NCBI GenBank assembly: GCA_903821715.1
Contig: CAIJMB010000218.1
Location: forward strand, 1-14,350
Direction: 5' to 3'
From: an uncultured Flavobacteriales bacterium
GTDB lineage: Bacteria > Bacteroidota > Bacteroidia > Flavobacteriales > Schleiferiaceae
Length of the DNA stretch: 14,350 nucleotides
A program made the position numbers and the translations under genes. How positions within the stretch are numbered: position 1 is the first letter of the stretch; every line of letters starts with the position of its first letter. Of the stretch, positions 7,401-14,350 are shown one piece after another. The notes below the pieces were generated by a model. It was not told the origin of the DNA, made no database searches, and saw nothing but the letters and a program-made list of their open reading frames with translations.

Positions 7401-10400
7401 TTAGTCCAGTGAAACTTTAAGGCCTAGACCCTGCAGTTCGTGGAGCAGTACATTAAACGACTCAGGAATACCCGGTTCGGGCATGCGGTCGCCTTTGACT
7501 ATCGCTTCGTAGGTCTTCGCACGGCCCACGACGTCGTCAGACTTCACCGTGAGGATTTCGCGAAGGATGTTCGACGCACCGAATGCCTCGAGTGCCCAAA
7601 CCTCCATCTCACCAAATCGCTGGCCACCGAATTGGGCCTTACCACCGAGTGGCTGCTGTGTGATGAGCGAGTACGGTCCGATCGAACGTGCGTGCATCTT
7701 GTCGTCAACCATGTGACCAAGCTTGAGCATATAGATGATACCTACCGTGGCTTTCTGGTGGAAGGCCTCGCCGGTACCGCCGTCGTACAACTGGGTGTGT
7801 CCGTACTGCGGAAGTCCAGCTTGTTCGGTGTACTCGTTGATTTGGTCCATGCTTGCTCCGTCAAAAATTGGCGTAGCGAACTTGGTTCCGAGCTTCTTAC
7901 CAGCCCATCCCAACACGGTCTCATAAATCTGACCGATGTTCATACGAGAAGGTACACCGAGCGGGTTGAGGACGATGTCCACCGGAGTTCCGTCCGCGAG
8001 GAACGGCATGTCCTCTTGGCGTACAATCTTGGCGACAATACCCTTGTTTCCGTGGCGTCCTGCCATCTTATCACCCACCTTGAGCTTGCGCTTTTTGGCG
8101 ATGATGACCTTGGCCATTTTGATGATGCCTGCAGGCAGCTCGTCACCGACACTGATGGTGAACTTCTTGCGGCGGTTAACGCCCATGATGTCGCTCACTT
8201 TGATCTTGTAGTTGTGCAAGAGGGCGTCGATAAGGACGTTCTTGTCGTCGTCGGTGGTCCAGGTTCCGCCGGTGAGGTGCGTGTAGTCCTCCACAGAATT
8301 CAACACCTTGAGTGTGAACTTGGTTCCCTTCGGAATCACATCTTCGTTCAGATCGTTGAACACGCCCTGACAGGTCTTGCCGCTCACCAACTTCGACAAC
8401 TTGTCGACGAAAATGTTGCGAACCTCTTCAAGCTGCGATGCCAATTCGAGGTCGAGCTGCTCGAGCTCCTCCTTGTCGCGGCTGCGCTGGCGCTTATCTT
8501 TCATGCTGCGGCTAAACAACTTCTTGTCGATTACCACACCGCCAATGCCCGGAGGCGTCTTGAGTGAGGCATCCTTTACGTCGCCGGCCTTGTCGCCAAA
8601 GATGGCTCGGAGCAGCTTCTCCTCGGGTGAGGGGTCGCTCTCGCCCTTTGGCGTAATCTTACCGATCATGATATCTCCTGGAACGATTTCAGCTCCAACG
8701 CGGATCAATCCGTTCTCGTCGAGGTCCTTGGTCGCTTCTTCACTTACGTTCGGAATATCGGCAGTCAGTTCTTCCATGCCCAACTTGGTGTCGCGCACGT
8801 CGAGTGAGTACTCGTCGATGTGAATGCTCGTAAAGATGTCTTCGCGAACGACGCGTTCGTTGATAACGATGGCATCCTCAAAGTTGTATCCCTTCCACGG
8901 CATGAAGGCAACCAGCAGGTTGCGGCCGAGCGCGAGCTCGCCGCCCTGAGTGGCGTATCCCTCACACAGTACCTGGCCGCGCTCCACGCGCTCGCCCTTG
9001 GTCACAATCGGCTTAAGATTGATCGTCGTTGACTGGTTCGTCTTCAAGAACTTGATCAATGGGTACGACTTGGTCGCAGGCTCAAAGCTTACGAGCTCCT
9101 CATCTTCAGTGCGGTCGTATTCGATCACAATCTCATTGGCATCCACGTAGCGGACCGTACCAGCGCCTTCGGCGTTGATCAGGACACGGCTGTCGCGGGC
9201 AACTTGCTGCTCGAGGCCGGTACCTACAATTGGTGCTTCAGGACGGAGCAACGGCACCGCCTGGCGCATCATGTTCGATCCCATAAGTGCGCGGTTGGCG
9301 TCGTCGTGCTCAAGGAACGGAATCAACGAAGCCGAGATCGAAGCGATCTGGTTCGGAGCCACGTCCATCAGCTGAACTTCTTGCGGCTCAAGTACCGGGA
9401 AGTCGCCCTTGTCGCGAACTTTTACACGTGGATTGACAAAGGTTCCGTCCGCTTTAATCGGAGCGTTTGCCTGTGCAATTACCTTTTCTTCTTCTTCTTC
9501 AGCGCTCAAGAACACAGGTGCTCCTTCGAGCTTCACGCGTCCGTTGTCAACTTCGCGGTACGGAGTTTCGATGAAGCCCATCGAATTCACCTTGGCGTAG
9601 ACACAGAGTGAAGAAATCAAACCAATGTTCGGTCCTTCTGGAGTCTCAATCGGACACAGACGGCCGTAGTGTGTGTAGTGAACGTCACGAACCTCAAAGC
9701 CCGCGCGCTCGCGGCTCAGACCACCGGGTCCGAGTGCCGACAGACGGCGCTTGTGTGTGATTTCAGCCAACGGGTTGGTCTGGTCCATAAACTGGCTCAG
9801 CTGGTTGGTTCCGAAGAATGAATTGATCACCGAGCTCAATGTCTTCGCGTTGATCAAATCAATCGGAGTGAACACTTCGTTGTCGCGAACATTCATACGC
9901 TCACGGATCGTACGCGCCATACGGGCAAGACCTACACCAAATTGGTTGGCCATTTGCTCGCCTACGGTGCGAACACGACGGTTTGAAAGGTGGTCGATGT
10001 CGTCAATCTCAGCCTTTGAATTAATCAATTCGATCAAGTACTTGACAATCATGATGATGTCCTGCTTGGTAAGTACCTGGTTCGAGTTGTCAATGTCCAG
10101 ACCCAGCTTCTTGTTCAAGCGGTAGCGGCCTACCTCTCCGAGGCTGTAGCGCTGCTCGCTAAAGAAGAGCTTGTCGATGATTCCGCGAGCCGTCTCCTCA
10201 TCGGGTGGTTCGGCATTGCGAAGTTGGCGGTAGATGTGCTCGACGGCCTCAATTTCTGAGTTCGTGGGGTCCTTCTGAAGCGTGTTGTAGATGATCGAGA
10301 ATTCGCCCTCTGCAATATCTTCTTTGTGCAGAAGGATGGTAGCCACGTCACTTTCGATGATGAGCTCTACGTGCTCTTTCTCAAGCACCGTATCGCGGTC

Positions 10401-11207
10401 GAGGATTACCTCATTGCGCTCGATTGATACCACTTCTCCGGTGTCCTCGTCCACGAAATCTTCCATCCAAGATTTCAGAACACGGGCAGCCAGTTTGCGA
10501 CCTACCACACGCTTAAGTCCAGCCTTGCTCACTTTCACCTCTTCTGCGAGGTCAAAGATTTCGAGGATGTCCTTATCGCGCTCGTATCCGATTGCACGGA
10601 ATAGCGTGGTTACAGGTAACTTTTTCTTACGGTCGATGTATGCATACATCACTCCGTTAATGTCGGTAGCGAATTCAATCCAGCTTCCTTTGAACGGAAT
10701 AATACGTGCTGAGTACAGCTTGGTTCCGTTGGCGTGGAAACTCTGGCCAAAGAATACGCCCGGTGAACGGTGCAATTGGCTGACGATGACGCGCTCGGCA
10801 CCGTTGATAATGAAGGTTCCACGGGGAGTCATGTACGGAATCGTACCGAGGTACACGTCCTGTACAATAGTCTCAAAGTCCTCGTGCTCAGGGTCGGTAC
10901 AGTACAACTTCAAGCGCGCCTTGAGGGGCACCGAGAAGGTGAGTCCACGCTCAATACACTCCATTTCAGAGTAGCGTGGGGGATCCACAAAGTAGTCGAG
11001 AAACTCCAGCACGAATTGGTTTCGGCTGTCCGTAATCGGAAAGTTCTCGTTAAAGGTTTTAAAAAGACCTTCATCACTGCGGTTTTCCGGCTTGGTGTCA
11101 ATTTGGAAAAAATCGCGGAAGGACTTGATTTGGATGTCCAGAAAATCGGGGCAGTCCGCCTGAGCGAAGGTGCTCGAAAAATTGATTCGCGGTTGTGCGT
11201 GCGCCAT
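7401..11207 (-). CDS. rpoB: DNA-directed RNA polymerase subunit beta
   Basis: RpoB forms the other half of the RNA polymerase cleft and binds nascent RNA, the sigma factor and rifampicin. I start it at ATG 11207 (MAHAQPRINFSS), giving 1268 residues. The frame stays open to an ATG at 11249, but those 14 extra residues (MFPQVPSILLRPSP) are not like family N-termini and lie close to the leader hairpin. Conserved blocks in order are GAERVIVSQLHRSPGVFF, the rifampicin-binding cluster QLSQFMDQ through SALGPGG (about residues 469-495), ETPEGPNIGLI, GDKMAGRHGNKGIV and the C-terminal QPLGGKAQFGGQRFGEMEVW. At the main rifampicin-contact positions the residues are the sensitive type: Q472, D475 (E. coli D516), H485 (H526) and S490 (S531). 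A 110-bp gap with a hairpin separates it from rplL. It is followed closely by rpoC. Confidence 0.98.
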   Translation of the reverse strand: MAHAQPRINFSSTFAQADCPDFLDIQIKSFRDFFQIDTKPENRSDEGLFKTFNENFPITDSRNQFVLEFLDYFVDPPRYSEMECIERGLTFSVPLKARLKLYCTDPEHEDFETIVQDVYLGTIPYMTPRGTFIINGAERVIVSQLHRSPGVFFGQSFHANGTKLYSARIIPFKGSWIEFATDINGVMYAYIDRKKKLPVTTLFRAIGYERDKDILEIFDLAEEVKVSKAGLKRVVGRKLAARVLKSWMEDFVDEDTGEVVSIERNEVILDRDTVLEKEHVELIIESDVATILLHKEDIAEGEFSIIYNTLQKDPTNSEIEAVEHIYRQLRNAEPPDEETARGIIDKLFFSEQRYSLGEVGRYRLNKKLGLDIDNSNQVLTKQDIIMIVKYLIELINSKAEIDDIDHLSNRRVRTVGEQMANQFGVGLARMARTIRERMNVRDNEVFTPIDLINAKTLSSVINSFFGTNQLSQFMDQTNPLAEITHKRRLSALGPGGLSRERAGFEVRDVHYTHYGRLCPIETPEGPNIGLISSLCVYAKVNSMGFIETPYREVDNGRVKLEGAPVFLSAEEEEEKVIAQANAPIKADGTFVNPRVKVRDKGDFPVLEPQEVQLMDVAPNQIASISASLIPFLEHDDANRALMGSNMMRQAVPLLRPEAPIVGTGLEQQVARDSRVLINAEGAGTVRYVDANEIVIEYDRTEDEELVSFEPATKSYPLIKFLKTNQSTTINLKPIVTKGERVERGQVLCEGYATQGGELALGRNLLVAFMPWKGYNFEDAIVINERVVREDIFTSIHIDEYSLDVRDTKLGMEELTADIPNVSEEATKDLDENGLIRVGAEIVPGDIMIGKITPKGESDPSPEEKLLRAIFGDKAGDVKDASLKTPPGIGGVVIDKKLFSRSMKDKRQRSRDKEELEQLDLELASQLEEVRNIFVDKLSKLVSGKTCQGVFNDLNEDVIPKGTKFTLKVLNSVEDYTHLTGGTWTTDDDKNVLIDALLHNYKIKVSDIMGVNRRKKFTISVGDELPAGIIKMAKVIIAKKRKLKVGDKMAGRHGNKGIVAKIVRQEDMPFLADGTPVDIVLNPLGVPSRMNIGQIYETVLGWAGKKLGTKFATPIFDGASMDQINEYTEQAGLPQYGHTQLYDGGTGEAFHQKATVGIIYMLKLGHMVDDKMHARSIGPYSLITQQPLGGKAQFGGQRFGEMEVWALEAFGASNILREILTVKSDDVVGRAKTYEAIVKGDRMPEPGIPESFNVLLHELQGLGLKVSLD

Positions 11208-11254
11208 GGGGCTTGGACGTAATAGGATGGATGGAACTTGTGGAAACACGAAAA

Positions 11255-11297
11255 GGTCTAGGGCCCGGGGTCAAAAATGACCCCGGACACCTAAACC
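11255..11297 (-). promoter_or_regulatory. candidate rplL-rpoB attenuator hairpin
   Basis: Read on the minus strand, an outer 8-bp helix pairs GGTTTAGG (11297-11290) with CCTAGACC (11262-11255), including one G-U pair. A small internal loop (TGT/GC) follows, then a perfect 9-bp helix CCGGGGTCA/TGACCCCGG closed by TTTT. TTTTC comes directly after the outer helix. The layout resembles a weak intrinsic terminator between the ribosomal and polymerase genes. In E. coli a partial terminator and an RNase III site occupy the same place. Part of the left arm could instead pair with CCTAA just upstream, leaving room for an alternative fold. The structure is seen in the sequence; the attenuation role is inferred. 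Confidence 0.6.
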
Positions 11298-11317
11298 AGG
11301 TAGGTTAGGCGAGGCTC

Positions 11318-11695
11318 TTACTTGAGCTCAACCTCGGCACCAGCCTCTTCAAGCTGCTTTTTGAGGGCTTCTGCCTCGTCCTTAGAAACGCCTTCCTTGA
11401 TCGGAGCAGGAGCTGCGTCAACCGCATCTTTTGCTTCCTTAAGACCAAGACCGGTCAGTTCCTTAACGACCTTAACAACTGCAAGCTTTTGTGCGCCTGC
11501 GCTCTTAAGGATTACGTCAAACGAAGTTTTTTCCTCAGCAGCAGCTTCACCGCCAGCAGCGGGACCAGCAGCAACAGCAACAGCTGCAGCAGCGGGCTCA
11601 ATGCCGTAGGTTTCTTTGAGGTAGTCAGCGAGTTCTTTTACTTCTTTAACGGTGAGGTTCACCAAAGAATCGCCAAGTGATTGAATATCAGCCAT
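11318..11695 (-). CDS. rplL: 50S ribosomal protein L7/L12
   Basis: L7/L12 is the acidic, multi-copy stalk protein of the large ribosomal subunit that recruits and activates the translational GTPases. The 125-residue protein has the three expected parts: an N-terminal dimerisation helix pair that binds L10 (about residues 1-33), an Ala/Gly-rich flexible hinge (about 35-54, with AAAAVAVAAGPAAGGEAAAEE) and a C-terminal domain from SFDVILKSAGAQK onward with KVVKELTGLGLKEAKDAVDAAP, the factor-binding surface. The start MADIQSLGDSLV is the only sensible ATG. It follows rplJ after 60 bases with no hairpin and precedes the rpoB leader hairpin. Confidence 0.98.
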   Translation of the reverse strand: MADIQSLGDSLVNLTVKEVKELADYLKETYGIEPAAAAVAVAAGPAAGGEAAAEEKTSFDVILKSAGAQKLAVVKVVKELTGLGLKEAKDAVDAAPAPIKEGVSKDEAEALKKQLEEAGAEVELK

Positions 11696-11755
11696 GATTG
11701 GGATATTGATTAAAAATGAAACAAATGCACAAGTTGGAAGCTGAGTGCGTAATCG

Positions 11756-12280
11756 TTAGGCTTTGCGCTCTTCAAGAGTTTTGAGCAAGCCTGCAATGGT
11801 TTGACCACCGCCTCCTTGAAGGGCCGAAATAACGTTCTTCATCGGGCTCTCCAGGAGGAGGATGATATCGCCGATAAGTTCGTTCTTCGACTTCAAGTTG
11901 ACTAGGGCGTCAAGTTGGTTGTCCCCAACAAAGATTGCCTCTTCTACGTAGGCAGCCTTGAGGAGGGGTTTCGTGCCTTTCTTGCGGAAGTCCTTGATCA
12001 GCTTCGCAGGAGCATTGCTCACTTCAGAAATCATGATGCTGGAGTTTCCTTTGAGGGCTTCGTAGAGCTCGTCAAAATTCTTTGACGAACGCTCCATAGC
12101 CTTCTTCAGAAGGGCGTTCTTCACTACCGTCATTTTGACATCAGCTTTGAAGCATGCACGACGCAAGTCGCTGGTTTGCTCCGCATTGAGGCCCGACGTA
12201 TCGGCAATGTAAATAGTATTGGTCGCTTCAAGAACCTGCATGAGGTCCTCGATGTGCTGGTTTTTCTCTTCGCGCGTCAT
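11756..12280 (-). CDS. rplJ: 50S ribosomal protein L10
   Basis: L10 anchors the L7/L12 dimers to 23S rRNA and forms the base of the stalk. The 174-residue protein shows the N-terminal RNA-binding domain (MTREEKNQHIEDLMQVL, then ADTSGLNAEQTSDLRR and KMTVVKNALLKKAM, about residues 1-70) and a C-terminal helix (ISALQGGGGQTIAGLLKTLEERKA) that would bind L7/L12. Only 14 bases separate it from rplA. That leaves no intergenic room for the long L10 leader RNA through which L10 controls its own operon in E. coli and Bacillus, so any such control must act inside rplA or elsewhere. Confidence 0.97.
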   Translation of the reverse strand: MTREEKNQHIEDLMQVLEATNTIYIADTSGLNAEQTSDLRRACFKADVKMTVVKNALLKKAMERSSKNFDELYEALKGNSSIMISEVSNAPAKLIKDFRKKGTKPLLKAAYVEEAIFVGDNQLDALVNLKSKNELIGDIILLLESPMKNVISALQGGGGQTIAGLLKTLEERKA

Positions 12281-12294
12281 GGGTAAAAATCTGC

Positions 12295-12984
12295 TTACGC
12301 GTTTTTAGGTTCAACCGGTACGCCAGGTCCCATAGTGGGGCTCAACGTAATGCTCTTAATGTAGGCGCCTTTAGCCGCTGAAGGCTTCATGCGAACCAGG
12401 GTCTTGAGTACTTCGTCAGCATTGTCACGGAGGTTCTCAGCTGAGAACGACACCTTGCCAATTCCGGCGTGTACGATACCGTAGCGGTCGACCTTGAAGT
12501 CAATTTTACCCGCCTTTACCTCGCGAACGGCCTTGCCCACTTCCATGGTCACGGTACCGGTCTTTGGGTTTGGCATCAAGCCACGGGGACCGAGGACACG
12601 GCCCAAAGGACCAAGTTTGCCCATCGCTGCAGGAACCGTAATGATTACGTCCACATCAGTCCAGCCGTTTTTGATTTTGTCGAGGTAGTCGTCCATTCCC
12701 ACAAAGTCAGCTCCAGCCTCTTTAGCCTCAGCTTCTTTGTCTGGAGTAACGAGGGCCAGTACACGGATGGTCTTACCTGTTCCGTGCGGTAGGCTTACTG
12801 TTCCGCGAACCATTTGGTTGGCTTTACGTGGGTCTACACCCAAGCGTACTGCCAAATCCACACTTCCGTCAAACTTGGTAGTGGAGACTTCCTTCACAAG
12901 GGCCGAAGCCTCTTCGAGGTTGTAGAACTTGCCCGGCTGGATTTTCGCAACCGCGGCTTTCATCTTTTTCGTCATCGTTGCCAT
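12295..12984 (-). CDS. rplA: 50S ribosomal protein L1
   Basis: L1 forms the mobile stalk next to the E site and helps deacylated tRNA leave; in several bacteria it also represses its own operon by binding the mRNA. The 229-residue protein is of normal length, with the conserved FDGSVDLAVRLGVDPRKANQMVRG near residues 38-61, GPRGLMPNPKTGTV near 132-145 and the C-terminal KSITLSPTMGPGV. I use the first ATG (MATMTKKMKAAVAK); a second ATG three codons later is a close alternative. It lies 11 bases after rplK and 14 before rplJ. Confidence 0.98.
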   Translation of the reverse strand: MATMTKKMKAAVAKIQPGKFYNLEEASALVKEVSTTKFDGSVDLAVRLGVDPRKANQMVRGTVSLPHGTGKTIRVLALVTPDKEAEAKEAGADFVGMDDYLDKIKNGWTDVDVIITVPAAMGKLGPLGRVLGPRGLMPNPKTGTVTMEVGKAVREVKAGKIDFKVDRYGIVHAGIGKVSFSAENLRDNADEVLKTLVRMKPSAAKGAYIKSITLSPTMGPGVPVEPKNA

Positions 12985-12995
12985 AGTTATTCGGA

Positions 12996-13436
12996 TTAAG
13001 CTTGAGGCTTGGTACCGGTTACGGTAAGACCCATGCTACGTGCGGTTCCAGCAACCATACTCATGGCGCTGTCCATCGTGAAGCAGTTGAGGTCAACCAT
13101 TTTATCTTCGGCAATCGCTTTAACTTGTTCCCAAGTCACCTTGCCGACTTTGTTGCGGTTCGGAACACCCGATCCACTCTTAAGTTTTGATGCTTCCAAA
13201 AGCTGAACTGCAACGGGCGGTTGCTTAATGATGAAGTCAAATGACTTATCAGTGTAAACCGTAATTACTACAGGGAGTAATTTACCCGGCTTATCTTGAG
13301 TACGCGCATTAAATTGCTTGCAGAACTCCATGATGTTGACACCCTTTGCACCAAGTGCGGGGCCAACGGGAGGAGACGGGTTCGCGGCGCCGCCACGTAC
13401 CTGCAACTTAACCATCGCGCTGATTTCCTTTGCCAT
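12996..13436 (-). CDS. rplK: 50S ribosomal protein L11
   Basis: L11 binds the GTPase-associated region of 23S rRNA, where it takes part in factor-dependent GTP hydrolysis and, in stringent-response bacteria, in RelA activation. The 146-residue protein has the N-terminal Pro-rich motif GGAANPSPPVGPALGAKGVN (about residues 15-34), the following MEFCKQFNARTQ, and a C-terminal rRNA-binding domain ending in GTARSMGLTVTG. Both domains are intact. The upstream sequence is A-rich with no Shine-Dalgarno. A 77-bp spacer separates it from nusG. Confidence 0.98.
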   Translation of the reverse strand: MAKEISAMVKLQVRGGAANPSPPVGPALGAKGVNIMEFCKQFNARTQDKPGKLLPVVITVYTDKSFDFIIKQPPVAVQLLEASKLKSGSGVPNRNKVGKVTWEQVKAIAEDKMVDLNCFTMDSAMSMVAGTARSMGLTVTGTKPQA

Positions 13437-13467
13437 TGTTTGTTGATATTACTTTTCTTACTTGAGT

Positions 13468-13495
13468 GCCGCTGCGGTTGGAAGCTCCGCTTGGC
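13468..13495 (-). promoter_or_regulatory. weak hairpin in the nusG-rplK spacer
   Basis: On the minus strand GCC-AA-GCGG can pair with CCGC-AGC-GGC around a 9-base loop, giving a 3-bp and a 4-bp helix split by an asymmetric internal loop. This is the position, just upstream of rplK, where L1 binds its own message in E. coli, and L1 sites are short helices interrupted by such a loop. The pairing is short and could be chance. No promoter is recognisable in the spacer. Confidence 0.25.
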
Positions 13496-13513
13496 TATCG
13501 GTTGCTCACACCG

Positions 13514-14065
13514 TTAGTTTTCTTTTTCTACTTGCATGAATCCCAGTTCAAGCGGAGTCTTACGTCCGAAAATCTTGACCATCACTTCAAGTTTGCGCTT
13601 GTCTTCAAGGATCTTCTCGACCGTACCGACAAAATCTCGGAACGGACCATCAATCACTTTCACACTTTCGCCAAGAACAAACGGAACAGAAACCTGCTCT
13701 GCGCTCTCAGCCAATTCATCAACCTTACCCAGCATACGGTTCACTTCTGACGCACGCAGTGGAGTTGGATCGCCACCCTTGGTCTCACCTAAGAAGCCGA
13801 TCACCCCTGGGATGTTCTTGAGAACGTGGACAAATTCACCAGTCAAAATACCCTCAAGCATGATGTAACCCGGGAAAAAGTTGCGCTCTTTAAGGACTTT
13901 CTTGCCGTTGCGAATCTGGTAGACCTTCTCAGTGGGAATCAAAACTTGACCCAACAGTGAAGACATACCAGTGCGCTGAACTTCTTGCTCAATATGTGCC
14001 TTGGTCTTGTTCTCCTGGCCGCTGATCGCGCGAACCACGTACCACTTCATTCCTTCAGTTGACAT
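13514..14065 (-). CDS. nusG: transcription termination/antitermination factor NusG
   Basis: NusG binds RNA polymerase across the cleft, aids elongation and links transcription to Rho and to the ribosome. From ATG 14065 (MSTEGMKWYVVRAISGQE) it has 183 residues. The NGN domain comes first, with KWYVVRAISG and NFFPGYIMLE. The C-terminal KOW domain follows from about residue 128, with VKVIDGPFRDFVGTVEKI. The frame is open to an ATG at 14128, but those 21 residues overlap secE and do not look like NusG. A second possible start is ATG 14050 (MKWYVV). The TGA stop of secE lies four bases before the chosen start, so translation is probably coupled. Confidence 0.96.
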   Translation of the reverse strand: MSTEGMKWYVVRAISGQENKTKAHIEQEVQRTGMSSLLGQVLIPTEKVYQIRNGKKVLKERNFFPGYIMLEGILTGEFVHVLKNIPGVIGFLGETKGGDPTPLRASEVNRMLGKVDELAESAEQVSVPFVLGESVKVIDGPFRDFVGTVEKILEDKRKLEVMVKIFGRKTPLELGFMQVEKEN

Positions 14066-14069
14066 CGAA

Positions 14070-14264
14070 TCAGGCCAAAAGGTTGTACACAAAGTCGAGA
14101 ACAGTCGACAGACTCTTATCCATCGCAAAGACTAACAGTGCGAAGACAAGCGATGCGACAATCACCACCACAGTACTGCGTTGCAGGTTAAGCCACGTGG
14201 GCCACGTGGTATGGTGGGCAAATTCTTCCCAAGATTCGCGGAGGTAAGAGCGGAGCGCTTCCAT
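14070..14264 (-). CDS. secE: preprotein translocase subunit SecE
   Basis: SecE clamps SecY in the SecYEG protein-export channel of the inner membrane. The 64-residue protein has the short single-span form: an amphipathic N-terminal helix (LRSYLRESWEEFAHHTTWPTW, with the conserved Trp-Pro around residues 21-22) followed by one transmembrane helix from about residue 31 to 49. It begins 34 bases after tRNA-Trp and ends four bases before nusG, the standard secE-nusG pair. Confidence 0.96.
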   Translation of the reverse strand: MEALRSYLRESWEEFAHHTTWPTWLNLQRSTVVVIVASLVFALLVFAMDKSLSTVLDFVYNLLA

Positions 14265-14298
14265 GCTTTGATTCGTTTCGTTCGTTAGTCAGCTTTTG

Positions 14299-14350
14299 CA
14301 CGGGTGGAGAGATTCGAACTCCCATCAATGGTTTTGGAGACCACTATTCT
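14299..14350 (-). tRNA. trnW: tRNA-Trp (CCA anticodon), 3' part
   Basis: The window edge cuts this gene, leaving the anticodon arm, variable loop, T arm and 3' acceptor strand. The anticodon stem is GTGGT/ACCAT around the loop CTCCAAA, placing anticodon CCA at 14335-14337. The T stem is GGGAG/CTCTC with loop TTCGAAT. The acceptor strand CACCCGT is followed by discriminator G, as expected for tRNA-Trp. CCA is not encoded (the next bases are CAAAAG), so the tail must be added after transcription. The gene lies directly upstream of secE, the common Bacteroidota arrangement. Confidence 0.93.

Noticed and set aside
7440..8567. Long open frame (375 codons) on the plus strand, antisense to rpoB
   Set aside because: It lies wholly within rpoB, a fully conserved gene, and its translation has no recognisable domain. 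Codon bias in rpoB explains the open antisense frame.
10291..10974. 227-codon open frame antisense to rpoB
   Set aside because: Ser/Arg-rich, low-complexity translation typical of an antisense shadow.
11208..11249. Upstream ATG at 11249 extending RpoB by 14 residues
   Set aside because: The extra residues do not resemble RpoB N-termini, whereas MAHAQPRINFSS at 11207 does.
14066..14128. Upstream ATG at 14128 extending NusG by 21 residues
   Set aside because: It overlaps the end of secE and the family begins at or just before KWYVV.

Overview
The window is a housekeeping region from a member of the Bacteroidota, most likely a Flavobacteriia-like lineage with moderately high G+C. Three things point that way. 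The gene order is tRNA-Trp, secE, nusG, rplK, rplA, rplJ, rplL, rpoB, rpoC and then a small DUF3467 gene, an arrangement typical of that phylum. There is a small membrane protein that resembles the flavobacterial DUF6095 family. None of the start codons of the conserved genes has a recognisable Shine-Dalgarno GGAGG upstream, as expected in Bacteroidota. I cannot name a genus.

Layout. From the right edge leftward (minus strand, positions 14350 to 2754) lies one long transcription-translation cluster: the 3' part of tRNA-Trp(CCA), the SecE translocase subunit, the elongation/antitermination factor NusG, ribosomal proteins L11, L1, L10 and L7/L12, the RNA polymerase beta and beta' subunits, and DUF3467, whose GTG start overlaps the rpoC stop. 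The gaps are short. The largest (about 110 bp, rplL to rpoB) holds a strong two-part hairpin followed by a short U-run, which could be an attenuator separating ribosomal from polymerase output. On the plus strand (73 to 2656) a shorter unit converges on it: a class-III PLP aminotransferase, an integral membrane acyltransferase (OafA/acyltransferase-3 type), and a 70-residue two-helix membrane protein that overlaps the acyltransferase by ATGA. The two units are separated by a clean bidirectional intrinsic terminator at 2707-2734.

The unusual part is the DNA around the plus-strand genes. CTAG-rich repeats, a 27-bp direct repeat and a 9-bp TTGCTA repeat fill the aminotransferase-acyltransferase gap (about 1258-1436), and a related CTAG-rich inverted repeat begins exactly at the stop codon of the DUF6095-like gene (2654-2698). 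These repeats appear to supply the last residues and stop codon of the aminotransferase and the only available (TTG) start codons and N-terminus of the acyltransferase. No mobile element, CRISPR array, defence system or clearly new multigene system is visible. The repeat family and the rplL-rpoB hairpin are the best leads.
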